NCBI RefSeq assembly: GCF_002076895.1
Contig: NZ_CP020465.1
Location: 4,464,001-4,528,000, forward strand
Reading direction: 5' to 3'
Source of the DNA: Cognaticolwellia beringensis
GTDB taxonomy: Bacteria > Pseudomonadota > Gammaproteobacteria > Enterobacterales > Alteromonadaceae
Length of the DNA stretch: 64,000 nt
Position numbers and translations under genes: made by a program. This document shows positions 25,336 through 35,300 of the stretch, one piece after another. Position 1 is the stretch's first letter. The number at the start of each line of letters is the position of its first letter. The notes under the pieces were generated by a model. That model was not told where the DNA came from. It did not search any database and was given only the letters and a program-made list of their open reading frames with translations.

Positions 25336-26073
25336 CTAAAAAGTCCAACGTACCATAATTTGTGGAACTGATTCGTCACGTCCTTTAATACCTAAACGGT
25401 TTTTCCAGTATTGATATTCTACGCCGACAGCAAAGCTTTTATTTGCATGCCATAAAACTTGTGGTTGCATCAGCAAGTTGGATTCGCTGCCGAAACCGTC
25501 ACCTTCACCAGAAGTCCAATCTAAAAAGCCTTCGAATGAAAATTTCTCATCACTAATAGAAAAATCCTTGCTCCAAACTAAGTTAAACTGAACAGAACTG
25601 CCATCTTTTGTCGGGTCATCACGGTATTGTAAATGCGTTTTAACAAATTTAAATCCTGAGACATTCCAATCTAAACTACCACCAGCCATTTTAACTATTT
25701 TGGTAGTGAACTTGTTAGAGGTCATATCAGCTTGAACGATACCATAAACACCTTTGATCACGCTGTTATCTTCAGGCTTGAAAAAACGGTAGCGAGGACC
25801 AAACTCTAAATGTGTACCACTGGTATTATCAGCATGATTTACATTGGTCACATCAGCGAAAAAGTAAGTATCACCCCAAGTAAAGCCAGTTGCATTTGCA
25901 ATAGTAAAAATAGCTTCGTCTTTATCAGCACCATTAAAACCGCGTGCGTAATCTTGACCATATAAGCCTTCTACTTTTGTAGAGCTCCAAACTGAGGCTT
26001 GTGCAGTTGTTGCTGCGCCAGCTAAACCAACTAACAGGGTCGAGGCAGCAATAGCTGTAGTTATTTTATTCAT
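25336..26073 (-). CDS. Tsx-like nucleoside-specific outer-membrane channel
   Basis: 245 residues with a signal peptide cut after AQA (about residue 26) and the beta-strand pattern and C-terminal aromatic residue (RWTF) of outer-membrane barrels. The EFGPRYRFF and WSKDFSISDEKFSFEGFLDW segments match the Tsx family. It would admit nucleosides or free purines to the periplasm. It is coupled with the NCS2 permease downstream and follows puuD copy 2. Confidence 0.88.
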   Translation of the reverse strand: MNKITTAIAASTLLVGLAGAATTAQASVWSSTKVEGLYGQDYARGFNGADKDEAIFTIANATGFTWGDTYFFADVTNVNHADNTSGTHLEFGPRYRFFKPEDNSVIKGVYGIVQADMTSNKFTTKIVKMAGGSLDWNVSGFKFVKTHLQYRDDPTKDGSSVQFNLVWSKDFSISDEKFSFEGFLDWTSGEGDGFGSESNLLMQPQVLWHANKSFAVGVEYQYWKNRLGIKGRDESVPQIMVRWTF

Positions 26074-26121
26074 ATTTTATTCTCGCTTTTGTTGTGTTGT
26101 TGTTGTTTTGATACTTTATTT

Positions 26122-26200
26122 TTTACTGTTTTATTTTTTTACGGTTTTACTGTTTTACTGTTTACAGCACTTTTATTGTTTTATTATAGTAAAAAGTGCT
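26122..26200. repeat. Low-complexity TTTTACTG repeats and a hairpin between puuD2 and tsx
   Basis: Bases 26122-26165 contain several loose copies of TTTTACTGTTT. Next to them, arms AGCACTTTT (26166-26174) and AAAAGTGCT (26192-26200) form a 9-bp stem just after the puuD2 stop, a probable terminator or attenuator ahead of tsx. Confidence 0.5.
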
Positions 26201-26207
26201 TTGTTTA

Positions 26208-27416
26208 TTATTTCGCTTGTTCTTGTTGATACCATGTAGCTAGCAAGGTGCGCTCTTCATCTGTCATGCCCGTTAGGTTACCAATTGGCATAGCTTTAAG
26301 CACAACAGCTTGTTGATAAATTTGCCCTGCTTGTGCTTTTATTTGTTTAGGGGTGTCGTACATGTAACCTTTTGGTGCTGCTGCAAAACCTGGCTGCGTA
26401 GGTTTTTGAGCATGGCACGAGGAACAGCGTTGCTCGATAACTGATTGCACTTGAGAAAACTCTACAAGCTTGGCAGACGAGTCTACTGATGTGGCGACTG
26501 ATTTAGGTGCCATTGCCCAGATAACAGCTATCATAATTGCCATTGCTGCGATTAAGGCACCAGTTAATGGCTTACCTTCGCCGTGACGTGATACAAAGAA
26601 GATACGAATCAAGGCACCAGCCATAGATATACCCATTAATATTAACCAGTTATACTCATGACTATAAGTCATTGCGTAGTGATTACTGATCATCACGAAG
26701 ATTACTGGTAAGGTAAAGTAAGTGTTATGAACTGAACGCTGCTTACCGGCTATACCCGGAGCGGCATCAACTTCTTGTCCTGCCCTTAGTCTTTCAACCA
26801 TTTGTTTTTGACCAGGAATAATAACAAAAAACACACTCGCCGCCATGATAGTACCTAGCATAGCGCCAAAGGTCATGAAAGCGCCGCGACCACTAAAGAT
26901 ATGTGTCAAACTATAAGCTGCGATGGATACCAGAGTAAAAATCACTAGGCCTAAAAGTAAATCGTTCTTAGCTAAAGCTGATTTACATAGCATGTCGTAA
27001 ATAATGTAACCGCCGAACATGAATCCTAAGCTAATCGCGATTGCTGTACCTTGAGACATGTCAACTTTACTAGCGTCGATGAGGTAAATGTCAGCGCCAT
27101 ACCAATAAACGATTGCCATCAAGAAGAAGCCACTGATCCATGTGGTATATGCTTCCCACTTTGACCAATGTAGATTGTCATCTAACTTGTCATTTTTTGG
27201 CCCTAACATATATTTTTGTGAGTGATAAAAACCACCACCATGTACGGCCCAAAGCTCACCAAACATGCCATTTTCTTTATCCGCAGCTTTTTTTGGCGTA
27301 CTTAACGAGTTATCTAGCATGACAAAGTAAAATGATGCTCCAATCCACGCAATACCTGTAATGATATGAAGACTGCGCACTAAAAAATTTAACACGTCAA
27401 AAAAATACGCTTCCAC
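26208..27416 (-). CDS. puuD: Membrane-bound, cytochrome c-type urate hydroxylase PuuD (copy 2)
   Basis: 402 residues with the same plan as copy 1: an N-terminal helix bundle containing HIITGIAWIGASFYFVMLDN and a C-terminal cytochrome c domain with CSSCH at 331-335 and a possible methionine ligand in KAMPIGN. The two copies are clearly diverged along their whole length, so the duplication or second acquisition is old. The start is a GTG with AGGAG eight bases upstream. It leads the group puuD2-tsx-permease and stands next to the second RutR-like regulator. Confidence 0.92.
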   Translation of the reverse strand: MEAYFFDVLNFLVRSLHIITGIAWIGASFYFVMLDNSLSTPKKAADKENGMFGELWAVHGGGFYHSQKYMLGPKNDKLDDNLHWSKWEAYTTWISGFFLMAIVYWYGADIYLIDASKVDMSQGTAIAISLGFMFGGYIIYDMLCKSALAKNDLLLGLVIFTLVSIAAYSLTHIFSGRGAFMTFGAMLGTIMAASVFFVIIPGQKQMVERLRAGQEVDAAPGIAGKQRSVHNTYFTLPVIFVMISNHYAMTYSHEYNWLILMGISMAGALIRIFFVSRHGEGKPLTGALIAAMAIMIAVIWAMAPKSVATSVDSSAKLVEFSQVQSVIEQRCSSCHAQKPTQPGFAAAPKGYMYDTPKQIKAQAGQIYQQAVVLKAMPIGNLTGMTDEERTLLATWYQQEQAK

Positions 27417-27962
27417 TTGTCTGCTCCTATTAAGTAATAATGATGTCTTAGTGGCTTATCCGAGCCAATTAACACTTATCAATGTAACTAACCTTAGGTT
27501 AATTACACTATTTAACTTGGGTTTCTATTTGCATCCTATGCCAGCAACAACTTAATAATAATTTTAGTGACAACTGAGTATTGGATAAAAATTTTTACTC
27601 TGAAGTTTTTTATTAGCTGGTCTTTAACTAACCAATATAAAACTTATGAAAATTGTTTTTCCTGCCCTTGGAAAATAATGCTACTTATTTTTCACGGAGC
27701 AGATAATGATTAACAAGACTGTAAGTTTCGTGCTCATTTGGTAAACCAGCACACCTGTTTGAACTTGTTGAGTATTCATTAATCAATAGAACCTAGCATA
27801 TTGAACAAAAAACACATTGTCAACAATTACGCATACAATAAACTGACACCTAAGGCAGGTCGTATTTTTGACATGATAAAAACCCCTATAAAAACTGGGT
27901 GTTGTGGATTTTTTGGAGAGAAAATAAAGTATATAAAAGTATTTTTTAGACTGTAAATAGGC
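27417..27962. promoter_or_regulatory. Promoter region of puuD2 (no gene)
   Basis: About 546 bases with no credible frame. It contains copy 2 of the 24-base motif (27816-27839), followed by GACACC and GGCAGGT words, and a weak ACCC/GGGGT hairpin with T-rich flank (27884-27915) that could end the tetR2 message. The large size and the conserved motif suggest a regulated promoter for the urate oxidation and uptake genes. Confidence 0.45.
27816..27839 (+). promoter_or_regulatory. 24-base composite motif, copy 2 (upstream of puuD2)
   Basis: Begins ATTGTCAACAATTA and ends ACAAT, with 21 of 24 bases equal to the reverse complement of 19229-19252. Each copy contains the perfect dyad ATTGT-CA-ACAAT. 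The three differences are all transitions, a pattern expected for a maintained protein site. Confidence 0.5.
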
Positions 27963-28610
27963 TTAAAAAGACAGGCCACAGCCTTTTAAGATGATATGTT
28001 TTATGGTTTTTTTGGCTTCATCAAAATCTTCTACGCTAAGCGGTCGCTCAAAAGCAGCTTCAATTTCAACGGCAAAATTAGCATAATGCTGGGTCGCTCC
28101 CCAAATTGTAAACAGCAAATGATATGCTGACACTTTATCGATCTTGCCTTGTGCTTGCCATGCTTCAATGACTTTGGCCTTTTCAGCAATCCAGTACTTA
28201 AAGTCGGTTTGTAAATATTGGCTTAAATATGGGGCGCCATGCAATATTTCGCTGGCGAATATAATCGATGCGGTCGGATTAATGCGTGAATATTCTATTT
28301 TCGCATCAATATAATTTGCTATCGCTTGGGCGGGATCATCATTTTCGTCAATGTTAGCAAAGGCTTGGTTCCATAAATCTATAATATTTGTCAGTACCGC
28401 ACCATACAGGGCTAACTTGTTTTTAAAATAGTAATGGATGTTAGTTCTTGGCAAATTAGCCGTTTCAGCAATACGTGATATTGACGCACCATTAAAACCA
28501 TACTGCTTAAATTCTTGAGCAGCAGCCGCTAATATTTTATTCTTATTATGTAATCGCGTTTTCTGGTGTGAGCTACCAAAAGTGTTATCGCTAATTTCTA
28601 TTTTAGTCAT
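27963..28610 (-). CDS. TetR-family regulator, RutR-like (copy 2)
   Basis: 215 residues. HTH at about 40-65 (ISRIAETANLPRTNIHYYF) and the RutR-type segment YHLLFTIWGATQHYANFAVE. It is similar to copy 1 (5123-5749) from end to end, including the terminal ILKGCG. It is upstream of, and on the same strand as, puuD2. Together with copy 1 it frames the purine island. Effector and target are not shown by sequence; a pyrimidine, purine or ureide is likely by family. Confidence 0.85.
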   Translation of the reverse strand: MTKIEISDNTFGSSHQKTRLHNKNKILAAAAQEFKQYGFNGASISRIAETANLPRTNIHYYFKNKLALYGAVLTNIIDLWNQAFANIDENDDPAQAIANYIDAKIEYSRINPTASIIFASEILHGAPYLSQYLQTDFKYWIAEKAKVIEAWQAQGKIDKVSAYHLLFTIWGATQHYANFAVEIEAAFERPLSVEDFDEAKKTIKHIILKGCGLSF

Positions 28611-28648
28611 ATCTTGATCAATTTACTTTGATTAAACATACTAATATT

Positions 28649-29350
28649 CTAGCGCTTTTTAAAAATATCAATTAAATCACCGCTAGGTTCTTTATCTTTT
28701 AATTGCAAGCGCGATTCAATGCCTTGCACGTGTCTATACATAAGCTCAGTAGCTTTTTCGACTTGACCTTTTTGCATCACGTCAATTAATTCGAAATGCT
28801 CAAAATGGGAGCACTTTGGGGCATCTGGTTGCTCGTAAAGCACAATAACTAAAGATGTTTGTGGAATTAACGTAGTAATAATGCGCTCAAGCGTAGCGTT
28901 TTTTGATATTTTCGCCAGCATTAAATGAAAATCACCACCTAACTGAATACCTTCAACGATATGTTCGAGATCGATATTATCTTGTTCTGCTTTTACGATT
29001 CTTCTGAGTAAATCAAAATCACTCGCGGTGGCATATTTAATCACATCTTTAACAATCGCCACTTCGATCATTTTTCGAGCTTCAAGAATATCTTTAGCTT
29101 GTTTAACTGTTGGACTGGCGATAAAAGCGCCCTTATTGGGCTGTATTTCGATAATATGATCTTGAGAAAGTCGCAACAAAGCACTACGAATAGTGGTACG
29201 CCCTACCTTGAATATTTTTGATAAGTTATCTTCTGTAAGTCTAGTACCTGGGCGTAAACGAAACGACAAAATAGCATCAAATATCTCTTGATATATTTCT
29301 TTATCACTTATTTTCTTCTGCTTTTTGTCAGCTTCTAACTTCTCTTTCAT
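28649..29350 (-). CDS. GntR-family regulator with FCD domain
   Basis: 233 residues from the ATG at 29350, which has AGGA six bases upstream; a GTG stands one codon earlier. N-terminal winged helix (about 20-85, LSKIFKVGRTTIRSALLRLS) and C-terminal all-helical FCD domain, with metal-type residues in GGDFHLML and two later histidines (HFEL and YRHVQ). FCD regulators sense small organic acids and bind TTGT/ACAA-type dyads. It ends 38 bases upstream of tetR2 on the same strand. It is the natural candidate for the shared 24-base motif. Confidence 0.88.
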   Translation of the reverse strand: MKEKLEADKKQKKISDKEIYQEIFDAILSFRLRPGTRLTEDNLSKIFKVGRTTIRSALLRLSQDHIIEIQPNKGAFIASPTVKQAKDILEARKMIEVAIVKDVIKYATASDFDLLRRIVKAEQDNIDLEHIVEGIQLGGDFHLMLAKISKNATLERIITTLIPQTSLVIVLYEQPDAPKCSHFEHFELIDVMQKGQVEKATELMYRHVQGIESRLQLKDKEPSGDLIDIFKKR

Positions 29351-29591
29351 CACAATCCTAAATACAAACGAACCAGTTCATGCCAAATATTTAAGCGCGT
29401 AGTATATACCCAAACCATATTAATATGCTCGTTTCGTGTTAATTAAAAACGATTAATTGAATGGGTATAGATACTTTAACGTTAACTAGTCAGCAATTAT
29501 TATCACAGCTTATGCCGATTATTCGATATATTAGTGCGATAAAATTGCTTTTATATTTATGCTAATTGTAATAACTCTACATATAAAAAGC

Positions 29592-31286
29592 CTATATTGA
29601 AACTCGCTTATACGATCTGTATTTCGCCTGCCAAAAGTTACTTTCTATTTTTTCCAATAAAACTTCGTCAGTTAATGGTAAAGCCAACTGCTGTTCCATG
29701 GCTACTTTTGCAACCGCGAATGCGATATTGCGGCTAAGTTCACCAATATTGGTCATTGGGGGTAATAATGCGGCATTAACATCTTTAGCTTGAGGTGATG
29801 CATCTGCAAGTGCATTACTCGCCGCCATCAACATTTCGTCACTAATAATGCGAGCACTACAAGCAAGTACACCTAAACCTATGCCTGGGAAGATATAACT
29901 GTTATTACATTGAGCAACATGAATGTGTTTACCATTATGTATAATTGGATCAAATGGACTGCCCGTTGCAACAACAACCTCACCATCGGTCCATTCAATA
30001 ATTTGTGCTGGTGTCGCTTCAACTTGTCTTGAAGGGTTACTTAATGGGAATATGATAGGACGCTCGCAATGTCGCTTCATGCTGCGTACAACGTGTTCGG
30101 TAAACAAACCTGGCTGGCCTGATACCCCAATTAAAATATCAGGTTTGGCACAATTGATCACATCAATTAATGCTGGATATTCTGAACTATAATTCCAATC
30201 TTCAAGCGAAGATAACGGCTGTTGCAAGGCACTTTGGAAATCACGTAAATCAGCCATGCCTTCAGTTAACAAGCCATATCTGTCAACCATAAATATTTGT
30301 TTACGTGCTGCTAAGTCGCTTAGCCCTTCAAAACACATTTGTTGAATAAGCATTTCCGCAATACCACAACCGGCTGAACCACCGCCAACGAAAGCCACTT
30401 TCATCTCAGAAAGTTTAGTATTACGCGTTCGACAAGCGGCTAAGATGGTGCCTAAAGTAACCGCCGCTGTGCCCTGTATGTCATCATTAAAACAACACAC
30501 GGTATCGCGATATCGCTTAAGTAATGGCATGGCATTAGGCTGAGCAAAATCTTCAAATTGAATCATCACTTCTGGCCAACGGCGCTGAGTAGCTTGAATA
30601 AATAGATCCAAAAATTCATCATATTCTGGTTGGCCAATGCGTTCATGTTTAGCGCCCATATACATAGGGTCGTTTAATAGTTTTTTATTATTCGTGCCAA
30701 CATCTAGCATCACAGGTAAGGTGTAAGCAGGGCTAATACCACCACAGGCGGTGTACAATGAAAGCTTACCGATCGGAATTCCCATGCCACCAATACCTTG
30801 ATCGCCAAGTCCTAAAATTCGTTCGCCATCGGTTACCACGATAACCTTGACCTTCCCCTTAGTCGCATTTCTAAGAATGTCATCAATCATATGACGGTCT
30901 TGATAACTGATAAATAACCCTCTAGAAGAGCGATAAATGTCGGAGAATTTTTCACATGCATCACCCACCGTTGGCGTGTAAATGATCGGTAACATCTCTT
31001 CTATATGAGCTTGAACTAAGCGAAAAAACAAGGTTTCGTTGGTATCTTGAATCGCGCGTAAATAAATATGTTTATTTAATGGCTCATCAAAACTTTTGTA
31101 TTGCATGTAAGCTCTTTCAACTTGTTCTTCTATCGACTCGTAACGAGGCGGTAATAAGCCTAATAAGTTAAAGTTCTTTCGCTCTACCTCAGTAAATGCG
31201 CTGCCTTTATTCAACAATGGAGTTTCAAGTAAAGCAGGGCCTGAATGTGGAATATATAAAAAATTTGAAGCTGGGTTATCACTCAT
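29592..31286 (-). CDS. maeA: NAD-dependent malic enzyme (SfcA/MaeA type)
   Basis: 564 residues from the preferred ATG at 31286, the length of E. coli MaeA. Malic enzyme signatures are [29 protein letters not shown] with the [11 protein letters not shown] segment, FNDDIQGTA, and [11 protein letters not shown] for dinucleotide binding. It converts malate to pyruvate and CO2. The frame runs on to 31352, but the extra part is unlike the family and lies under palindromic operators. In this window it could move malate made from purine glyoxylate to pyruvate. Confidence 0.93.
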   Translation of the reverse strand: MSDNPASNFLYIPHSGPALLETPLLNKGSAFTEVERKNFNLLGLLPPRYESIEEQVERAYMQYKSFDEPLNKHIYLRAIQDTNETLFFRLVQAHIEEMLPIIYTPTVGDACEKFSDIYRSSRGLFISYQDRHMIDDILRNATKGKVKVIVVTDGERILGLGDQGIGGMGIPIGKLSLYTACGGISPAYTLPVMLDVGTNNKKLLNDPMYMGAKHERIGQPEYDEFLDLFIQATQRRWPEVMIQFEDFAQPNAMPLLKRYRDTVCCFNDDIQGTAAVTLGTILAACRTRNTKLSEMKVAFVGGGSAGCGIAEMLIQQMCFEGLSDLAARKQIFMVDRYGLLTEGMADLRDFQSALQQPLSSLEDWNYSSEYPALIDVINCAKPDILIGVSGQPGLFTEHVVRSMKRHCERPIIFPLSNPSRQVEATPAQIIEWTDGEVVVATGSPFDPIIHNGKHIHVAQCNNSYIFPGIGLGVLACSARIISDEMLMAASNALADASPQAKDVNAALLPPMTNIGELSRNIAFAVAKVAMEQQLALPLTDEVLLEKIESNFWQAKYRSYKRVSI

Positions 31287-31338
31287 TGTCGTTATAACTC
31301 TTGTTGGAAGGTTGCAGGGAGAATAGCTACATTCATAG

Positions 31339-31356
31339 TATCTTGACATCAAGATA
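31339..31356. promoter_or_regulatory. 18-base palindromic operator upstream of maeA, copy 1
   Basis: TATCTTGA-CA-TCAAGATA, perfect arms of eight bases, 53 to 70 bases before the maeA start. The same sequence with one central change forms the core of the longer palindrome 27 bases away. Confidence 0.7.
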
Positions 31357-31359
31357 GCA

Positions 31360-31389
31360 AACGATTATCTTGATATCAAGATAATCGTT
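31360..31389. promoter_or_regulatory. 30-base perfect palindrome upstream of maeA, copy 2
   Basis: Perfectly symmetric over 30 bases. The half is AACGATTATCTTGAT, and the core 31366-31383 repeats TATCTTGA-TA-TCAAGATA. Centre-to-centre distance to copy 1 is 27 bases. The size and symmetry are those of a MarR-type dimer site. The regulator is not identified. Confidence 0.7.
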
Positions 31390-31786
31390 ATGATTTATTT
31401 GATATCTGCTAGTCCCAATAAGCTATTCATCTAACGACGATGTAAAATGCTAAAAACACTCGACTTAACCTATATCAATAATGAATGTAGATTCAATATC
31501 AGCTATTTTTTTTCATTATCGACATTCGCATCGTCATATTGCTTTGACCAATTTAAATGCTCAGAATTTAAGACTAAATACATGTTTTAGATAAGCTAAA
31601 ATAAAATATATGTAACTAACATTTTTAGTTATATACCCTATATTATCCTGCTAGGTTCTTTTAATTAAACCTGAATAACTAATCAACAATAACAAAATCA
31701 ATTCAGTTGACTATTTATTACACACAAACCTCACTTAACAATTAAACAATGCTAGGCTTATAGACATTAAAATATAGGAGAACGAA
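31390..31786. other. AT-rich gap between maeA and the DUF1428 gene
   Basis: About 400 bases beyond the palindromes with no gene seen. It should hold the promoter of the DUF1428 gene, whose ATG follows TAGGAGA. Confidence 0.4.
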
Positions 31787-32140
31787 ATGCCTTACGTCGA
31801 CGGTTTTGTAATAGCAGTACCCACTAAAAATAAAAGCAGCTACCTAAAACTTGCCCAAGAGATGGCGGTTATTTTTAAAGATCATGGCGCCTTAACCATA
31901 GTAGAAAATTGGGGCGACGATGTCCCTGATGGTGAAACCACCTCGTTTCCTATGGCAGTAAAGTGCGAAGCTAATGAGACGGTAGTGTTTTCTTGGATCA
32001 CTTGGGCTTCTAAAGAGGCAAGGGAGTTGGGCATGAAAAAAGTCATGGCAGACTCTCGCATGAACTGGGACAACATGACGATGCCTTTTGACGGCAAGCG
32101 GATGATCTTTGGCAGTTTCGAAACTATTTTGGAAAAATAA
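31787..32140 (+). CDS. DUF1428 family protein (YbaA-like)
   Basis: 117 residues beginning MPYVDGFVIAVPTKNKSSYL, the recognisable start of the DUF1428/YbaA family. Small ferredoxin-like alpha-beta fold with conserved WGDDVPDGETTSFP and the terminal KRMIFGSFE. A TAGGAGA ribosome site precedes the ATG. It is a single gene, followed by a strong terminator. Function unknown. Confidence 0.88.
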   Translation: MPYVDGFVIAVPTKNKSSYLKLAQEMAVIFKDHGALTIVENWGDDVPDGETTSFPMAVKCEANETVVFSWITWASKEARELGMKKVMADSRMNWDNMTMPFDGKRMIFGSFETILEK

Positions 32141-32273
32141 CAAACTTGATAAATCAGATTATACCTGGCTAGGCTGCACTGACATTTCGATAGCTCGGTA
32201 AGTTTAATAGCCATTGATAACAATATAAAACTTGTTGAGTTTATCCTCGGCAATCACTATTTAAATACAAAAA

Positions 32274-32304
32274 AATAGCCCACTAACTACATTAGTGGGC
32301 TATT
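32274..32304. terminator. Bidirectional terminator between DUF1428 and peptidase genes
   Basis: Perfect 13-bp arms AATAGCCCACTAA and TTAGTGGGCTATT with loop CTACA, preceded by a run of A. It lies between convergent genes. Confidence 0.85.
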
Positions 32305-32360
32305 ACTGGTTTCTAAAAGTGAAGCCTTTGGTTCATAACTTAAGGCTAAAAGCTTATAAC

Positions 32361-35300
32361 TTAAAGCTTAATAATAGTACCATTCACTGGATTAACCATA
32401 AACTCAACCAGCTCAACACCACTGTCTTCAAGCGAACTATCTGAACTTGTATCAGTGCCTGCATCAGCAGCATCAGTTACCATTTGGTCAAGTACAATGG
32501 TAAATTGTGTTGGGCCATTTGCATAACCTTTGACACGTAAAGTGTAAGTTTCACCACCAACAACGGTGCTGCCTACTTGCTCTGATGCGCCTAAGTTACC
32601 AGAGGTCGCTAATACATTACCTTCGCTGTCCAACATAGAGAAATCAAGGTCTGGATAAGCACCACCTACATCAGTATCTGCGCTTAAGGTCGCTACGGCA
32701 CTTGTCGCACTGTTTAATGCGGTGAAGTTAACATCAACATAGTCAACGCCATCAGCAACTAATACATCAGTTGTACCGATTGCGACTAAACCTTTATGTT
32801 CAGAAATGGCATGGTAAACCACCTCGCGTTCTGCAGCTTCAGAGGTATCATTTGACACTTGGCTGCCATTCGCGGCACGTGATTGCCCTTCTATCTTAGC
32901 GAATACTTTTGCTTTAAAAGTAAACATTTCAGCTAAAGGATTAGCAAAGCTTAAATTACGCGCACTTGAGTCCATACCTGGTGCTACCGCATCATTGTAA
33001 ATGAAACGTGCTCTATCACCACGTTGACCACTGCCGGCATTATCAGCGTTGTTAACCGTAACGTTAGGACTACTAATTGACACAATATCAAAGTTGATAG
33101 GTCCAAATAGTGTCTTCGCGCCATTGTTAGTTAAGGTATTATCAAAAGCAAATTCGCTAAGCGAAAAAGTCACATTACTGATCCTTGCTTGAACATCCTT
33201 AGTCACATTTTTCGCTTTCAGTTTAGTTTTTGCCGTACCTGATAAGTCAGAAAAACCAACTTGTCCTGAAGCGTTCGTTTTAATAGCTCGAACAACATAT
33301 TGGTAATCAAAAGCTTCAATACCTTGACCCGCGCCACGACCAAAGCCTTGGCCTTTATCTAAGTAACTTGGTTCAGTAACAAACTCAACATGGGTATAAC
33401 CATTTGAACTTAAATCACCATCGATATATTCACGACCAGGAACACCGGCAAATAAACGCGCTGGGCTGCCTCCTTTACGTTTTAATACCTGATAACCAAT
33501 GACATTATCAACACTATCCCACGTCACATTAATGCTGTCTTGATTCACAATATCAGCAACAATATTTTGTGGTGTTGCAGGGGCTGCTTGACCGGCAGTA
33601 AATTCACTTACGGCGGTTGAAATCATTTGCACGCCGCCAAGTGGAGCTTGGGCATTTTTACCTAATTCACGAGCAGCATACACACGTTCAATTAGGGCAT
33701 GGTGTCTACCAAGAGAATTCGCATCAACCGAATTTGCTGGGTATAACATAGCGTCAGCAATTAACACTGCATCACGGGCTTTAACAAAGGTATCTGGCGC
33801 ACTAACACCTAAGACATACATTGAACCTAAGAAAATACGCTCCCATGTTTCTTTACCTAAGCTAGCTGCTTGCGTTGCGTCACCTGTTACAGGATCAGGA
33901 CGCACAAAATCTTTAGCTGGGTACATTTCTACCATCAATTCACGTAAATCCCACATTGCGCCGGCATAAATCTCACCGTCTCTGTGTACTTCAAAGGTGT
34001 TACCACGAGTCCCTAATTGAGAATAACGCAATTGACTTTGACCACTACGAATATACTCAAAAGAGTCTGGGTCAACATTACCTTCACGTAATACATCTCT
34101 TAATTTACAAGCATTAACTGGATAGGTTCCTAAATCTGGCGTTTCACCGATTGTATAAGCCCATAAATCCGCTTGACCTTCGTTTAATGCTCCGCCTTCT
34201 GGACTACCTTCAAAACCAGCAATTGGCGTAATAGTCGCATGTGTACCTTCATGAATTGGAACACTAAAGTCTATTGCTAAGTTATTAAAAAGATTACCGT
34301 GACCATAAAACGTTGGGTTAACTACCACTTCTTGTCCAGCAACGTCTTGTGAAAGAGGAATAGCAAAGGCATTATCTAAGTTTAACAAGTCGTTTAGAAA
34401 TTCAGGGTCGCTAGGGTCTTGTGGTGCGTCTAATACATTAGGAATATGTACAACACCCACTAATGGTGTTGACTCATTTGGATATTGATCCGGGAAACTA
34501 CCACTACCAAAACCGCGCGCATGAACTGCATCACCATCTTTGTGTAAGTAATCCAAATACTCTAATAAGTTAGTAATATAAATAAACTGGCTGATACCAT
34601 CAAAATGTACTTTTGAGCCTGTGGTATGGTCTTTTTCATCTACGCGGCCATATACTGACGCTTCATCACGATCAAAATAATAAGTACCTAGCGCGGCTTG
34701 AGCAAACGGTGAGCTCGTTGGTAAGGCACTGCCAATAAGGGCATGTTTACCTGTCAAGACACCTTCAACACCAGTTACGCGGTTGCTATCATCAAATTTT
34801 CTTAATTTAATGCGCAGTAAGTCTTGTGGTTTACCGGTTAAGCCGCCGTCTTCATCTATGATTTCACAATTGTCTTGTAATTCAGCAGTGATTGGTGGAA
34901 AGGTTGGGAAATAATCGGCATATTGATCGGTAGGTTCATCACCTTCAGCGGTACGGACCTGATCTTCACGGTAAAGAACGTCGCCAGATTGCGCATCAAC
35001 CATATATTTAAAAACACCAAATGGGTTAGTTGAATAGTAATAGAACTGCCAAACTAAACTATGGCCTTCACCTGTTTGTACAAAACGTAACTCAGGCATA
35101 GGTGTTTTAAATACGCCTAATTTAGTGGCAATAGTTTCAAATGCGGGTGTTAATACATCTAATGCCGCCGCAGGAATATCTTTTTGAAATTGTAATAAAT
35201 TTTGGCTTGCCGCTAATACCGCAGCTTCTGCAGAAAGTTCAGGCTGACTAGCAACATTAAAGGCTTTTTGATACGGCCCCATAACACCACGAACATTATT

